The notes beneath the pieces were generated by a model. The model did no database searches, was not told where the DNA came from, and was given only the letters and a program-made list of their open reading frames with translations. A DNA stretch of 64,000 nucleotides from Vibrio sp. Hep-1b-8. Lineage in GTDB: Bacteria; Pseudomonadota; Gammaproteobacteria; Enterobacterales; Vibrionaceae. Shown one piece after another: positions 49,039 through 61,600 of the stretch; position 1 is the first letter of the stretch; each line of letters opens with the position of its first letter. A program made the position numbers and the translations under genes. The stretch lies in NCBI RefSeq assembly GCF_006124995.1, contig NZ_QEWN01000109.1:1-64000 (forward strand), in the 5' to 3' direction.

Positions 49039-50817
49039 ATGCGTACCCATTACTGTGGTCACCTGAACAAGTCCCTTGCAGGACAAACTGTAGAACTTTG
49101 CGGCTGGGTTAACCGTCGTCGTGATCTAGGCGGTCTTATTTTCATTGATATGCGAGATCGTGAAGGCGTAGTTCAGGTTGTTGTCGATCCAGATATGGCA
49201 GACGCGTATGAAATCGCAAACACTCTACGTAATGAGTTCTGTATCAAACTAACTGGTGAAGTACGAGTACGTCCTGAAAGCCAAGTGAACAAAGACATGG
49301 CTACGGGTGAAGTGGAAATTATCGCCAAAGGTCTAGAAATCATTAACCGCAGTGATGTTCTACCACTGGACTTCAATCAGAAGAACTCTGAAGAGCAACG
49401 CTTAAAATACCGTTACCTGGATCTTCGCCGTCCAGAAATGAGTGACCGCATCAAACTACGCGCAAAAGCGTCAAGCTTTGTCCGTCGTTTCCTAGATGAC
49501 AACGGTTTCTTAGATATCGAAACGCCAGTTCTGACGAAAGCGACCCCTGAAGGCGCTCGTGACTACTTGGTACCAAGCCGCGTTCATAAAGGTAGCTTCT
49601 ACGCGTTACCACAGTCTCCACAGCTATTTAAACAACTGCTAATGATGTCGGGCTTTGACCGTTACTACCAAATCGTTAAGTGTTTCCGTGATGAAGACTT
49701 GCGTGCAGACCGTCAGCCTGAATTCACTCAGATCGATATTGAAACGTCATTTATGTCGGCTGATGAAGTTCGCGCGACAACTGAGAAAATGATCCGTGAA
49801 ATGTGGCAAGAGCTGCTTAACGTTGATCTCGGTGAATTCCCAGTAATGCCGTTTAGCGAAGCTATCCGTCGTTTTGGTTCTGATAAGCCAGATCTACGTA
49901 ACCCACTAGAGCTTGTAGACATCGCTGACCTAGTGAAAGACGTTGAGTTCAAAGTATTCTCAGCGCCTGCTAACGACGAAAAAGGCCGCGTTGCTGTTAT
50001 TCGTGTACCAGGTGGCGCGTCACTAACACGTAAGCAAATTGATGCTTACGGCGAGTTCGTTGGTATCTACGGTGCGAAAGGTCTAGCTTGGATGAAGGTT
50101 AACGACCGTGCAGCAGGCATTGAGGGTATTCAGTCTCCAGTTGCTAAGTTCCTAAGCGAAGAGGTGATCAACGGCATTCTAGATCGTACGCAAGCTGAAA
50201 CTGGCGATATCATCCTGTTTGGCGCAGACAAAGCAAACATCGTTGCTGAAGCAATGGGCGCTCTACGTCTGAAACTAGGTAAAGATCTAGAGCTAACCAA
50301 TGAATCTGCATGGGCGCCGCTATGGGTTGTTGATTTCCCAATGTTTGAAGAAGACGATGAAGGCAACTTGCATGCAATGCACCACCCATTCACATCACCT
50401 CTAGGTGTTAACGCGGAAGAGCTAAAAGCGAACCCAGCAGCTGCGAACTCTAACGCATACGACATGGTGCTAAATGGCTATGAAGTGGGCGGTGGTTCAG
50501 TACGTATCCACAACGCAGAAATGCAAGCAGCAGTATTTGACATTCTAGGTATCGATGCACAAGAGCAGCAGCTTAAGTTTGGCTTCCTATTAGACGCACT
50601 TAAGTTCGGTACGCCTCCACACGCAGGTTTAGCCTTCGGTCTTGACCGTCTAGTTATGCTGTTATGCGGTACTGAGAATATCCGTGATGTTATTGCGTTT
50701 CCGAAAACAACAGCGGCTTCATGTCTACTGACCGATGCTCCAAGCCTAGCGAATCCGGCGGCGCTTGAAGAGTTGGCTATCGCTGTCACAGCAGCAAAAG
50801 AAAAAGACGCGGAATAA
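49039..50817 (+). CDS. aspS: Aspartyl-tRNA synthetase
   Basis: A 592-residue class IIb synthetase that charges tRNA-Asp. The N-terminal OB-fold anticodon-binding domain holds [25 protein letters not shown]. Class II motifs follow ([24 protein letters not shown] for motif 1, [20 protein letters not shown] for motif 2 near residues 217-236, and [15 protein letters not shown] for motif 3). A bacterial GAD insertion domain lies between. It has biased codon use and GAGATTGGGAAA before the ATG. A strong terminator follows. Confidence 0.98.
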   Translation: MRTHYCGHLNKSLAGQTVELCGWVNRRRDLGGLIFIDMRDREGVVQVVVDPDMADAYEIANTLRNEFCIKLTGEVRVRPESQVNKDMATGEVEIIAKGLEIINRSDVLPLDFNQKNSEEQRLKYRYLDLRRPEMSDRIKLRAKASSFVRRFLDDNGFLDIETPVLTKATPEGARDYLVPSRVHKGSFYALPQSPQLFKQLLMMSGFDRYYQIVKCFRDEDLRADRQPEFTQIDIETSFMSADEVRATTEKMIREMWQELLNVDLGEFPVMPFSEAIRRFGSDKPDLRNPLELVDIADLVKDVEFKVFSAPANDEKGRVAVIRVPGGASLTRKQIDAYGEFVGIYGAKGLAWMKVNDRAAGIEGIQSPVAKFLSEEVINGILDRTQAETGDIILFGADKANIVAEAMGALRLKLGKDLELTNESAWAPLWVVDFPMFEEDDEGNLHAMHHPFTSPLGVNAEELKANPAAANSNAYDMVLNGYEVGGGSVRIHNAEMQAAVFDILGIDAQEQQLKFGFLLDALKFGTPPHAGLAFGLDRLVMLLCGTENIRDVIAFPKTTAASCLLTDAPSLANPAALEELAIAVTAAKEKDAE

Positions 50818-50843
50818 TTTTCGAGTCACATCAATCTATTTGC

Positions 50844-50870
50844 AGCCGCTTGGAAACAAGCGGCTTTTTT
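50844..50870 (+). terminator. Terminator of aspS
   Basis: Nine-base stem AGCCGCTTG / CAAGCGGCT with a GAAA loop and T6 tail, 27 bases past the aspS stop. Confidence 0.93.
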
Positions 50871-50941
50871 GCATTCAAAGCATGAATATTACGCGTCTTT
50901 GTGTTAAAAATACGTAACACTTTTGGGTAATAGATACAGAT

Positions 50942-51976
50942 ATGAACGATCACCTGATTCAATGCGACGCAACCTACCAACTTAGGCGCAAAGTCTTAGT
51001 CGGTATGTGTGTTGTTTTAGGCGGGACATCATTGTTATTCGGCTTAACCAATGTTTTCTATTTTGGAAAAAACGCGACGTTGTTGGGTATTATAGAGCTT
51101 GTTTATTTTGTCGTCTCTTTTACCATGCTTCAGTATGTAAGAAAATCGACTCAGCCGAATTGGTTTCTTGGATTCCATTGTGTTGTTCTAACCTTTTTAA
51201 TCAGTTATGGAACATACGTTAGCCGAACAGAGAGCACGGTTTATTTGTGGGCGGTGGTGTTGCCAACCGTATTCTATCTCGCCTTAGGGATCAGGATTGG
51301 ATTTATTTGGAGTCTTATTTTTCTCTGCTTAGAGGTCACAGTTCTCTATTATTCGCTCGGTGAGCAGTTGATGACTTATTTTGCGACATATTTGAATCTC
51401 GTCATGGCATACATATTTGTCTGGGCGATTTCTCACGTCTATGAAGATAGTCGCGTGCGAGGGGTTGAACAACTTAATTCTTTGGCACATCAAGATGCGC
51501 TAACGGGTGCACAAAACCGTTTAGCTTTAGTCACGACGTTCAAACAAAACCCACTATCGCTCAATGGCTGTTATCTGTTTGCATTAGATTTGGATGATTT
51601 CAAGGCGATCAATGACAACTATGGTCATGCTGGTGGAGATGAGGTGTTAAAAGAGGTCGTCAGGCGTTTAGATAAAGTCGTCACTCGCCAACAAATTTAT
51701 CGAATGGGAGGCGAGGAGTTTGTCGTCCTTCTCGAACCCAAACGAGTGGCCAACGTTGGATTGCCTCAATTGATTGAGCAGTTACAAAGCAGTGTCATGG
51801 AAAGTCCAATAATTTTCGACTCACGGAACATCCATGTCACTTTCAGCGCGGGAGTTGAGCAATTCACTCTTAATGAAGGTCTAGACAAGACGTTGTCTAA
51901 AGCAGACAACGGCCTGTACTTAGCCAAAAAAGCAGGGAAGAAGTGCTCCTTTTTTCAAGGAAAAGCGGTCGCTTAA
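50942..51976 (+). CDS. Membrane diguanylate cyclase (GGDEF)
   Basis: A 344-residue protein with about six hydrophobic helices (residues 18-165) and a C-terminal GGDEF domain. The catalytic site is intact: DLDDFKAINDNYGHAGGDEVL near 216-236 and RMGGEEF at 254-260. There is no RxxD inhibitory site before it, so product inhibition is not expected. It should make c-di-GMP from GTP at the inner membrane; the membrane part may sense an unknown cue. It is convergent with rluE and is not in an operon. It could feed the tfoY riboswitch 20 kb away. Confidence 0.9.
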   Translation: MNDHLIQCDATYQLRRKVLVGMCVVLGGTSLLFGLTNVFYFGKNATLLGIIELVYFVVSFTMLQYVRKSTQPNWFLGFHCVVLTFLISYGTYVSRTESTVYLWAVVLPTVFYLALGIRIGFIWSLIFLCLEVTVLYYSLGEQLMTYFATYLNLVMAYIFVWAISHVYEDSRVRGVEQLNSLAHQDALTGAQNRLALVTTFKQNPLSLNGCYLFALDLDDFKAINDNYGHAGGDEVLKEVVRRLDKVVTRQQIYRMGGEEFVVLLEPKRVANVGLPQLIEQLQSSVMESPIIFDSRNIHVTFSAGVEQFTLNEGLDKTLSKADNGLYLAKKAGKKCSFFQGKAVA

Positions 51977-51995
51977 CTCGATTGCTGCTGTGCAA

Positions 51996-52688
51996 TTAGA
52001 GCGTTATTTCTTTCCATTCCCCAGGTTGTAAATCACCCAGCGCGATCTCTCCGATGGCGTGACGGATTAATCGTAAAGTTGGAAAACCTATGTTGGCTGT
52101 CATGCGACGAACTTGACGATTGCGGCCTTCAACAATGGTGATTGCTAGCCAAGTTGTTGGAATATTTGCGCGAAAGCGAACGGGTGGGGTGCGTGGCCAC
52201 ACGTTCGGTTCAGGCATAATCTCAACGCCAGCAGGCAGTGTCATTCCATCTTTCAGTTCAACCCCTTTACGCAGCTTGTCCAAATCATCTTCGGAAGGTG
52301 CGCCATCGACTTGTACCCAATAGGTCTTAGGTGATTTAGAGCTAGGCTGAGTAAGTTTGGCTTGTAGAATGCCATCGTTCGTCAATAGCAGTAAACCTTC
52401 GCTGTCTCGATCGAGTCTGCCTGCGGCATAAACACCTTTCACGGGAATAAAGTCTGCCAAAGTCTTTCGTCCGTCACCATCCGTAAACTGGCTTAAAGTG
52501 TCAAACGGTTTATTAAACACGATGACCTTTCGATCTTGCAGCGAGATTTTTGGCTTATTTGACGGAGAGGCTTTACGAGCATTGGAAGAAGGTTTGTTGG
52601 TTCCACCATTTGAGTTTTTGTGTTTAAAACCAGAGCGTTGCTTTCTCGATGTCGCAGAGGATGAGTCACGGCGAGTGCGTGATGACAT
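51996..52688 (-). CDS. rluE: 23S rRNA pseudouridine synthase RluE
   Basis: A 230-residue pseudouridine synthase of the RsuA/RluB/E/F group, which acts on U2457 of 23S rRNA in E. coli. After a basic, low-complexity N-terminus (about 50 residues rich in Ser, Arg and Lys) comes the catalytic domain: [14 protein letters not shown] start, then the catalytic Asp in [17 protein letters not shown], and [18 protein letters not shown]. The start is the ATG of [11 protein letters not shown]; 34 upstream codons are discarded. The neighbouring icd is divergent, as in E. coli. Confidence 0.93.
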   Translation of the reverse strand: MSSRTRRDSSSATSRKQRSGFKHKNSNGGTNKPSSNARKASPSNKPKISLQDRKVIVFNKPFDTLSQFTDGDGRKTLADFIPVKGVYAAGRLDRDSEGLLLLTNDGILQAKLTQPSSKSPKTYWVQVDGAPSEDDLDKLRKGVELKDGMTLPAGVEIMPEPNVWPRTPPVRFRANIPTTWLAITIVEGRNRQVRRMTANIGFPTLRLIRHAIGEIALGDLQPGEWKEITL

Positions 52689-52901
52689 GTTAACTACCTT
52701 GCAAAAATGTAAGTAAAGTGTGTTGTAAAGTTTCTTCAGCGGCTTAGATGAGCTATCATTTGCGCGCCCGAAAACAGGATTGTTGAACAAGATAATAGAC
52801 TATTATCATGTTTTTGTTTAATTATAACTAACCGCACTCAAGTCACTCGCTGTGAAGCGACCAAAACAAAAAGAGACGGACAAAACGCGACAAGTGAGGG
52901 G

Positions 52902-55206
<2,305 letters not shown>

Positions 55207-55225
55207 GTCAGACATTCGATACAAC

Positions 55226-55254
55226 AAAACCCGCTGAAAAGCGGGTTTTTTTAT
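55226..55254 (+). terminator. Terminator of icd
   Basis: Nine-base stem AAAACCCGC / GCGGGTTTT with a TGAAAA loop and T-rich tail, 20 bases past the icd stop. The A/T flanks also suit the convergent cspD gene. Confidence 0.92.
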
Positions 55255-55282
55255 GTTTAAAACGATTAAGTTGGCAGCGATT

Positions 55283-55504
55283 TTATTTTGCTGGTTGAGC
55301 TTCAACCGGAACTACACAGCTTGCGTGATAGCCTTTAGGTCCTTCTTCCACTTCAAAATTCACTTGTTGGCCAGCTTTCAGAGTACGATAACCATCCATT
55401 TTAATGGTTGAATAATGTGCAAACACATCTCCATCCTCTCCCTCTGGACAGATAAAACCAAATCCTTTGGCGTTGTTAAACCATTTTACTGTACCTGTAG
55501 CCAT
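55283..55504 (-). CDS. cspD: Cold-shock-like protein CspD
   Basis: A 73-residue cold-shock domain protein. RNP motifs KGFGFICPE and VFAHYSTI are both present. The ATG of [10 protein letters not shown] is chosen, with GAGGGA nine bases upstream; an ATG three codons earlier would sit on that site. The position next to clpS-clpA (divergent) is as in E. coli, where CspD inhibits replication in stationary phase and is degraded by Lon. The assignment to CspD rather than another Csp is by context. Confidence 0.93.
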   Translation of the reverse strand: MATGTVKWFNNAKGFGFICPEGEDGDVFAHYSTIKMDGYRTLKAGQQVNFEVEEGPKGYHASCVVPVEAQPAK

Positions 55505-55967
55505 GCTATACATCCCTCATGCATTTTGTTACTGATGTTGTTTGAATATTTACATTGATTCCTTGTAAACAGAAAGTGAATTTCCATTCAGCCGCTGCCA
55601 AATTTTCAGTCACTATTTGACCAATGTAGCCAATGATTGAGCACAGTCAATAGGAAAAAGGTATTACAGTCTACATATTTACAAACAAATCACTTTTGAG
55701 ATTTACATTTTTACAACGATTTGGCTTGATAAATATCGATGATCTATAAGTCGCTGTTATTGTTTTTGGTTTCTTTTTAATCAATTAGATACATCTCTTC
55801 CGCCGATAGAAATCTTTTATTTGCAGCGACGCAATTGCTGCATTAGTCTCTAAGTAAGAACAAAATTTAATTGCAGCGTTTTGTTCGGAATAGTAAGAAC
55901 TAAATTCAAAACTTCTGCTCTGTGAAGTGGTAAAATTAAAAGAGTCAAACATCAACGTCTAATAGTC
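55505..55967. other. Divergent cspD/clpS intergenic region
   Basis: A 463-base AT-rich gap with no supportable ORF. It contains two near-identical 15-base direct repeats (55853-55867 and 55892-55906, AGTAAGAAC followed by A or T then AAATT) and two copies of TTGCAGCG (55821 and 55871). It should hold promoters for both genes. Confidence 0.5.
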
Positions 55968-56288
55968 ATGAGCAAACATTTTGAATGGGTTACTCCAGAT
56001 TCAGATCTGCTGGAGTTAGAGAAAACAAAAGTTAAGCCACCGTCCATGTATAACGTTGTCCTAAACAACGATGACTACACACCAATGGACTTTGTGATTG
56101 AGATCCTAGAGCGCTTTTTCTCTATGGATATCGACAAAGCAACGCAGGTGATGCTTCAGGTGCATTATGAGGGAAAAGCAATTTGTGGCACGTATACTGC
56201 AGAAGTTGCTGAGACCAAAGTAGCGCAAGTTACAATGTATTCTAAGGAAAACGAGCACCCTTTGCTTTGTACAATGGAACAAGCCTAG
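55968..56288 (+). CDS. clpS: ClpS adaptor of ClpAP
   Basis: A 106-residue adaptor that binds proteins with N-terminal Leu, Phe, Trp or Tyr and delivers them to ClpAP. The binding pocket is in [23 protein letters not shown] (about 28-50), with [20 protein letters not shown] later. The ribosome binding site is weak. clpA begins 42 bases downstream. Together with aat and bpt 38 kb away it completes the N-degron pathway. Confidence 0.97.
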   Translation: MSKHFEWVTPDSDLLELEKTKVKPPSMYNVVLNNDDYTPMDFVIEILERFFSMDIDKATQVMLQVHYEGKAICGTYTAEVAETKVAQVTMYSKENEHPLLCTMEQA

Positions 56289-56330
56289 CGCTTGTTCGAG
56301 CAACCTAAGTTGTTCTTATAGGAGGTACTT

Positions 56331-58601
56331 ATGCTGAATAAAGAATTAGAGTCGAGTCTAAACGGCGCATTTGCTCGCGCTAGAGACAAACGACATGAGT
56401 TTATGACTGTCGAGCACCTCCTGTTAGCATTGTTGGAAAACGATGCAGCGAGAGAGGCTTTGCAGGCATGTCAGGCAGATGTAGATTCGCTTCGTAGTGA
56501 ACTGAATGTTTTCATTGATCAAACTACCCCTCTCATTCCAGAAAACGACGAAACTCGCGAAACGCAACCCACTTTGAGTTTTCAACGCGTTTTGCAACGC
56601 GCAGTATTCCACGTTCAATCTTCTGGCCGCAGTGAAGTAACAGGGGCAAACGTCCTTGTGGCGATTTTTAGTGAACAAGAGTCTCATGCGGCTTATCTAC
56701 TCAAGAAAAACGACATTAGCCGCCTAGATATTGTTAACTTTATTTCTCACGGTATTACCAAAGCGTCGAGTTCGAGTGATGACTCTCATTCCTCTGATTC
56801 TTTCAGCGACAACGTCGAGGATACTGGTTCAGAGGAGCGCCTAGAGAGCTTTGCAACGAATCTTAACCATATTGCAAAACAAGGGCAGATAGACCCACTG
56901 ATTGGTCGCGAGAAAGAACTAGAACGAACGATTCAGGTATTGTGCCGTCGTCGTAAAAACAACCCATTACTGGTCGGTGAGGCAGGGGTTGGTAAAACGG
57001 CGATCGCTGAAGGTCTTGCATGGCGAATTGTGGAAGGCCAAGTGCCTGAGATTATCGCTAACAGTGTGATCTACTCGTTGGATATTGGCTCGCTACTTGC
57101 GGGTACTAAGTACCGTGGTGACTTTGAGAAACGTTTTAAAGCGATTCTTAAACAGCTAGAAAAAGAAGACGATGCCATCCTGTTTATCGATGAGATTCAC
57201 ACAATTATTGGTGCAGGTGCCGCCTCTGGTGGTCAAGTTGACGCGGCAAACCTAATCAAGCCATTACTAAGCAGCGGCAAACTGCGTTGTATCGGTTCGA
57301 CAACTTATCAAGAGTACAGCAACATCTTTGAAAAAGAGCGTGCGTTATCGCGTCGCTTCCAAAAAATCGATGTGGTTGAACCGTCTCTTGATGACACCAC
57401 TAAGATACTTATGGGCTTGAAACCTAAGTATGAAGCACACCATGAAGTGCGTTACACCAATAAAGCACTTCGTGCGGCGGTTGAGCTATCGGCTAAATAC
57501 ATTAATGAGCGTCATTTGCCAGATAAAGCGATTGACGTTATTGATGAAGCAGGTGCGCGCAGTCGTTTGGCTCCAGCGAGTCGTCGTAAGAAAACCGTAG
57601 GTGTTGCAGACATTGAAGCTATGGTTGCTAAAATGGCACGTATACCTGAAAAATCTGTCTCATCTTCAGATAAAGAGATACTGCAAAAGCTCGATGAGAA
57701 GATGAAGATGCTGGTGTTTGGTCAAGATGATGCCATCGATGTACTTAGCGAAGCGATCAAGTTGACTCGCGCGGGTCTTGGTGCAGACCATAAACCAGTG
57801 GGTTCATTCTTGTTTGCAGGCCCGACGGGGGTAGGTAAGACTGAAGTCACGGTTCAATTATCGAAATTACTTGGTATCGAGCTACTTCGCTTTGATATGT
57901 CTGAATACGGTGAACGTCATTCGGTGAGCCGTTTGATTGGTGCGCCTCCGGGTTACGTCGGATATGATCAGGGTGGTTTGCTGACGGACGCCGTCATCAA
58001 ACATCCTCACTCAGTCGTTCTGCTCGACGAAATTGAGAAAGCGCATCCAGACATCTTTAACCTGCTACTGCAAGTTATGGATAATGGTACCTTGACGGAC
58101 AACAATGGCCGTAAAGCTGACTTCCGTAACGTTATTTTGGTGATGACTACCAATGCCGGTGTTCAGGAGACCGTTAAGAAATCTATCGGTCTGATCCAAC
58201 AAGATCATAGTCATGATGCGATGTCGGAGATCAAGAAGGTCTTTACGCCAGAATTCCGTAACCGTTTGGATAACATCATTTGGTTTAACAGCTTAGATGA
58301 ACATGTGATCCATCAGGTTGTCGACAAATTCATTGTTGAGCTGCAAGCACAGCTTGATGCTCGTGGTGTATCGCTCGAAGTTTCGGATGATGCTCGCCAT
58401 TGGCTTGCAGTTAAAGGTTATGACAAAGCCATGGGTGCTCGTCCTATGGGGCGTGTTATCCAAGAGCAACTGAAGAAACCACTCGCGAATGAACTGCTAT
58501 TTGGTTCTTTAGTGGATGGCGGTACAGTGAAAGTTGATCTCAATGATGATGAGCTAAAGTTCGAGTATCACAGTGAGAAAGAAGCGGCCATTCATCCTTA
58601 A
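56331..58601 (+). CDS. clpA: ClpA ATPase subunit of ClpAP protease
   Basis: A 756-residue AAA+ unfoldase. The N-domain (1-145) begins [31 protein letters not shown] Ser/Asp-rich linker (146-170) precedes D1 with Walker A GEAGVGKT at 216-223 and Walker [12 protein letters not shown]2 has GPTGVGKT (near 500), [13 protein letters not shown] and the sensor region [11 protein letters not shown]. The ATG has AGGAGG at about six bases, a strong site. It follows clpS. Confidence 0.98.
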   Translation: MLNKELESSLNGAFARARDKRHEFMTVEHLLLALLENDAAREALQACQADVDSLRSELNVFIDQTTPLIPENDETRETQPTLSFQRVLQRAVFHVQSSGRSEVTGANVLVAIFSEQESHAAYLLKKNDISRLDIVNFISHGITKASSSSDDSHSSDSFSDNVEDTGSEERLESFATNLNHIAKQGQIDPLIGREKELERTIQVLCRRRKNNPLLVGEAGVGKTAIAEGLAWRIVEGQVPEIIANSVIYSLDIGSLLAGTKYRGDFEKRFKAILKQLEKEDDAILFIDEIHTIIGAGAASGGQVDAANLIKPLLSSGKLRCIGSTTYQEYSNIFEKERALSRRFQKIDVVEPSLDDTTKILMGLKPKYEAHHEVRYTNKALRAAVELSAKYINERHLPDKAIDVIDEAGARSRLAPASRRKKTVGVADIEAMVAKMARIPEKSVSSSDKEILQKLDEKMKMLVFGQDDAIDVLSEAIKLTRAGLGADHKPVGSFLFAGPTGVGKTEVTVQLSKLLGIELLRFDMSEYGERHSVSRLIGAPPGYVGYDQGGLLTDAVIKHPHSVVLLDEIEKAHPDIFNLLLQVMDNGTLTDNNGRKADFRNVILVMTTNAGVQETVKKSIGLIQQDHSHDAMSEIKKVFTPEFRNRLDNIIWFNSLDEHVIHQVVDKFIVELQAQLDARGVSLEVSDDARHWLAVKGYDKAMGARPMGRVIQEQLKKPLANELLFGSLVDGGTVKVDLNDDELKFEYHSEKEAAIHP

Positions 58602-58618
58602 GACACGGAAATGTTAAC

Positions 58619-58646
58619 AAAGCCAGAGCATTGCTCTGGCTTTTTG
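58619..58646 (+). terminator. Terminator of clpA
   Basis: Nine-base stem AGCCAGAGC / GCTCTGGCT with a 3-base loop and TTTT tail, 20 bases past the clpA stop. Confidence 0.9.
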
Positions 58647-58668
58647 TTTGTCGGCTTAAAGCTGGTCG

Positions 58669-59304
58669 TTAACCAAAAACAGATTTCACCGCCTGATAAG
58701 CACTTTCTACGCTCGTTGGAATGGATTGTTCAATTTGGAAGCCGAGCTTGGGGTAGTCTTTAATTCGCTCGAAATCGCCCAGCATTGCTGTCACTGTCGT
58801 TGTCAGGTCAATGTCCTCGTTGAAGTAATCACAGAAAGTGGTTTTGGATGACGTGACACAAATGTGCTGACAAGAAGCAGGCCATTGCTTAACGAAAGTC
58901 GCGTAGGTACGTCGCTCCATGTACGGTTTTTGAACTAAGATAAACGACTCAAAATTTAGCCCTAGATTTTGCAATAACTGGTAGGTGAAACGAACATTTT
59001 CACCGGTGTTGGTCGCTTTATCTTCAACAATAATGTCAGCCGCTGGAACACCAAGATCTTTCGCGTAATCGGCAAAAGTCTGGGCTTCACTTGAAGTAAA
59101 AACACCTTCAGTTAATCGGCCAGTGCCCCCCGAAAAGATGATTTTAGACGCCCATCCTGCAAGATAGAGTTGAGCCGCATACTCCGCAACGCGGATATCG
59201 TTACTTCCAAGCACAAAGATGCAATCAGACCGCTGTAAGGTGTCTGACAGCTGCATGTACTGCCATAAATGTTCAATCTGCTGGTAGAGTTTTAATTGAC
59301 TCAT
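58669..59304 (-). CDS. DUF218 family protein (YdcF-like)
   Basis: A 211-residue DUF218 protein with no membrane helix, resembling YdcF. It has DCIFVLGSNDIRVAEYAAQLYLAGWASKIIFSG near the start (motifs FVLGSND and IIFSGGTG), VEDKATNTGENVRF (about 105-120) and VQKPYMERRTYATF. Some relatives bind nucleotides such as SAM, but its role is not known. It follows the SDR-like gene by 15 bases on the same strand and is convergent with clpA. Confidence 0.85.
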   Translation of the reverse strand: MSQLKLYQQIEHLWQYMQLSDTLQRSDCIFVLGSNDIRVAEYAAQLYLAGWASKIIFSGGTGRLTEGVFTSSEAQTFADYAKDLGVPAADIIVEDKATNTGENVRFTYQLLQNLGLNFESFILVQKPYMERRTYATFVKQWPASCQHICVTSSKTTFCDYFNEDIDLTTTVTAMLGDFERIKDYPKLGFQIEQSIPTSVESAYQAVKSVFG

Positions 59305-59319
59305 AAGAGGTTGACCTTT

Positions 59320-60141
59320 CTAGAGTGCATCTAAGGTGTGTTGAAAATGAAAGCGATAACCTAACGAAATAAGTTTATCAGCGATGATGCGTTTGTCTGG
59401 GACATGCACGAGAGTCGGTAACTTGTCATCGCTTGCGACACTGTCTAACGCCGCCTGATAGTATTCTGCCTTATTCACCGTGTTCGGGGTGGTGGCGTTG
59501 ACGGTGGTATCTATGCTGTTCAAGGCTATAAAACTTACGATACCTACAGCATCGTGCAAATGAAGCATGTTAGCAGGAGCTTGGTCGCTAACTTGTTTTA
59601 ACATCGCCGCAAATCGAGAGGGATGTCGGTTGGGGCCAACCAATCCACTGCAACGAACAATTGCGTAGCTGAGTCTAGAATCAATTAGGTGCTGCTCAGC
59701 CTGCAACATGATCTTGGCATTGTCACTAAACTCAGGATTATCGATACTTTTATCGAGAGTCGCATCCTCCTCGACCATCTCTTGAGCTAGGCCAGGGTAC
59801 ACAGTGGTAGAACTAACCATAACAACCCGTTGAACCCCATTGTTTTGCGCAGATGCAATCAGCGTTTGCCAGTTCCCAACGTAGTCTTGACCACTCTGTT
59901 TGCGAAACCCCGGAGGAAAACAGCCAATCACGATGTCAGTTGGAGTTGAACCAAGCTGTTGGTCGAGATCGTTACTGCCATTCGCTAGGTTCGCGACGAA
60001 ACTATTGATACCGAGTTGTTCAAGTTCCTTAACGCCTTCTGGTGTCGTTTTACTGAAATGGACACTGTGTCCAATAGAGGTCAAGTACTGGCCAAGCGGT
60101 TTACCTAACCACCCTCCACCTACGATAGTTATCTTTTTCAT
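59320..60141 (-). CDS. NAD(P)-binding SDR/epimerase-like protein
   Basis: A 273-residue Rossmann protein. The nucleotide motif is IVGGGWLGKPLGQYL at residues 5-19, and VVMVSSTTVYPG (about 103-114) carries the Ser-rich active strand of extended SDRs. The exact YxxxK motif is not obvious, so catalytic activity is uncertain. The substrate is unknown. Its ATG overlaps the stop of the LysR remnant by one base (TAATG), so the two were an operon before the deletion. Confidence 0.82.
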   Translation of the reverse strand: MKKITIVGGGWLGKPLGQYLTSIGHSVHFSKTTPEGVKELEQLGINSFVANLANGSNDLDQQLGSTPTDIVIGCFPPGFRKQSGQDYVGNWQTLIASAQNNGVQRVVMVSSTTVYPGLAQEMVEEDATLDKSIDNPEFSDNAKIMLQAEQHLIDSRLSYAIVRCSGLVGPNRHPSRFAAMLKQVSDQAPANMLHLHDAVGIVSFIALNSIDTTVNATTPNTVNKAEYYQAALDSVASDDKLPTLVHVPDKRIIADKLISLGYRFHFQHTLDAL

Positions 60142-60566
60142 TATTTCGTCCCTGATAGGAGCGTACGAAGCTCTGTACGAAGAAGCTTGTGTACTGGTTT
60201 ATTTGCGAACCCTTGGTGCTGAACCACATCGACATTGGCTTGCCATTGTAGCCGCTCAAACTCGATCGGAATTCGCTTAATCTGATTTTCTTCACAAGCA
60301 TTGGCGGCGATATGAGTGGGTAAAAATCCCCAGCCAAAGCTTTGAGCAATTAAGCCTAATAATACGTGGTAGCTATCTGTGTACCAAATATCGGGGCTGT
60401 ATGCCTGCTGAAATCCACTGACTTTGTTATTTCTAGAGCGTAACAACAATTGGCGGTGAAGCAACAGTTGATCGACATTAGCAGATGTTTGCATTGCAAG
60501 TGGATGTTTCTGACTCACCGCAGACTGCACTTCAACGAACGTTACGAGTGCGCTTGCTGCATACAT
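60141..60566 (-). pseudogene. Remnant of a LysR-type regulator (C-terminal part)
   Basis: About 135 residues of LysR-type substrate-binding domain with no helix-turn-helix. Recognisable parts are FVEVQSAVSQKHPLA, QLLLRSRNNKVSGFQQ, WYTDSYHVLLGLIAQSFGWGFLP and the end LRTELRTLL. The first seven residues of the open frame are not LysR-like and match the PACE side of the junction. The breakpoint is near 60545. It runs divergent from a broken PACE gene and overlaps the SDR start by one base, so it was once the first gene of the SDR/DUF218 operon. It probably has no regulatory function now. Confidence 0.85.
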
Positions 60567-60751
60567 GCGGTTTTGAAGGAGGGCTGATTTTTATTACGGT
60601 GCCGAGCATTGCGTGGTTTTTAGCCATAGGAGTTCTAGAAGCGATAATGTTGGAAGCAGGATTTCTCGTGTTCTTCTTTTTCTACGCGACTGGATTTAAC
60701 TGGTGTTATGACCGAGTGCAACCTTATAGATGGTTAACAGCAAGAGTTTAG
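60545..60751 (+). pseudogene. Remnant of a PACE-family efflux transporter (C-terminal half)
   Basis: Only the last 68 residues remain: RLLHTCGFEGGLIFITVPSIAWFLAIG and then the hydrophobic EAIMLEAGFLVFFFFYATGFNWCYDRVQPYRWL. This corresponds to the second half (helices 3 and 4) of the four-helix PACE / BTP proteins such as AceI, whose second repeat starts R-x-L-H-x-x-G-F-E-G-G. The first half, start codon and promoter are missing. The upstream sequence in this frame is LysR sequence read in reverse. It is very likely non-functional. Confidence 0.85.
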
Positions 60752-60817
60752 CGCAATGCGGAGAGCGTCCTATTATTAAAGAGTGTCTTATCCGTCTTGG
60801 TGGAGACCTAGATAAGT

Positions 60818-61600
60818 ATGAAGTGGCTGCTCCTAACCTGTCTGTTACTCTATTCCTTGGCGGTTCAACCCGCACCGAGGGTTTATATGACGTCGCTAGA
60901 CTGGCCGCCATATTCTGGTGAGTCATTGTCTGACAATGGATTCTCAGTGGCCATTGCCCGAGCCGCTTTTTCTGCGATGGGGTATGAGCTGGTGGTTGAA
61001 TTTAAACCTTGGGTACGGACTGTCGCTTTAGCATCGAAAAAAGATCAGTATATTGGCTATTTTCCTGAGTATTATTTTGAAACCAGTGAGTTTGTCTTTT
61101 CTGACCCGATAGGTAGTGGGCCATTAGGACTGGTGGAGAATGTTAACTGGCCTATCTCTTGGAGCCAACTTGAAGAGTTACAGATGTTGCGAATTGGAGT
61201 GGTTCAAGGGTACATCAACACAAAACAGTTTGATGACATGGTCAGTCAAGGTTTAATTCAGGTCGAAGCCTCTGCCAATGACACTATCAATATCCACAAA
61301 GTGGCTAAGGGACGATTAGATGCCGCAGTCATTGACGCGAACGTTTTAGATTATTTAATCCGTATCGACCCGCGTGAGAAGATGCTGTCGAAGATGATTA
61401 GGATGAACAGTAGGATGTTGGAGAGCAAGTTACTCTATCTTGCATTCAAAAACACGCCAGAAGGGAACAACTGGCGTGCTATCTTCAATCAAGGTCTAGA
61501 GAAGATCGATGTTGAGGCAATCATAGAGCAACATAACCAGACCCAACTACTTGGGGTCACATTGCCTGCCTCAGAGCAAGGGATGCAAGAAACTAACTAG
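60818..61600 (+). CDS. Periplasmic solute-binding protein (SBP_bac_3-like)
   Basis: A 260-residue exported protein. Residues 1-18 are a signal peptide (MKWLLLTCLLLYSLAVQPA). The mature part has the amino-acid-type binding-protein pattern LDWPPYSGESLSDNGFSVAIARAAFSAMGYE and KGRLDAAVIDANVLDYLI. No permease or ATPase gene is nearby, so it may be an orphan binding protein or a sensor partner. GGAGA lies 11 bases before the ATG. Its 3' end overlaps the convergent TIGR02647 gene by 8 bases. Confidence 0.83.
   Translation: MKWLLLTCLLLYSLAVQPAPRVYMTSLDWPPYSGESLSDNGFSVAIARAAFSAMGYELVVEFKPWVRTVALASKKDQYIGYFPEYYFETSEFVFSDPIGSGPLGLVENVNWPISWSQLEELQMLRIGVVQGYINTKQFDDMVSQGLIQVEASANDTINIHKVAKGRLDAAVIDANVLDYLIRIDPREKMLSKMIRMNSRMLESKLLYLAFKNTPEGNNWRAIFNQGLEKIDVEAIIEQHNQTQLLGVTLPASEQGMQETN

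Noticed and set aside
58669..60566. DUF218 / SDR / LysR-remnant group as a defence or mobile island
   Set aside because: No integrase, repeats or composition shift; a housekeeping-type operon with a deletion is simpler.
60485..60751. 88-residue plus-strand frame taken as a whole gene
   Set aside because: The first 20 residues are antisense to the LysR remnant; only the part from about 60545 is PACE-like.
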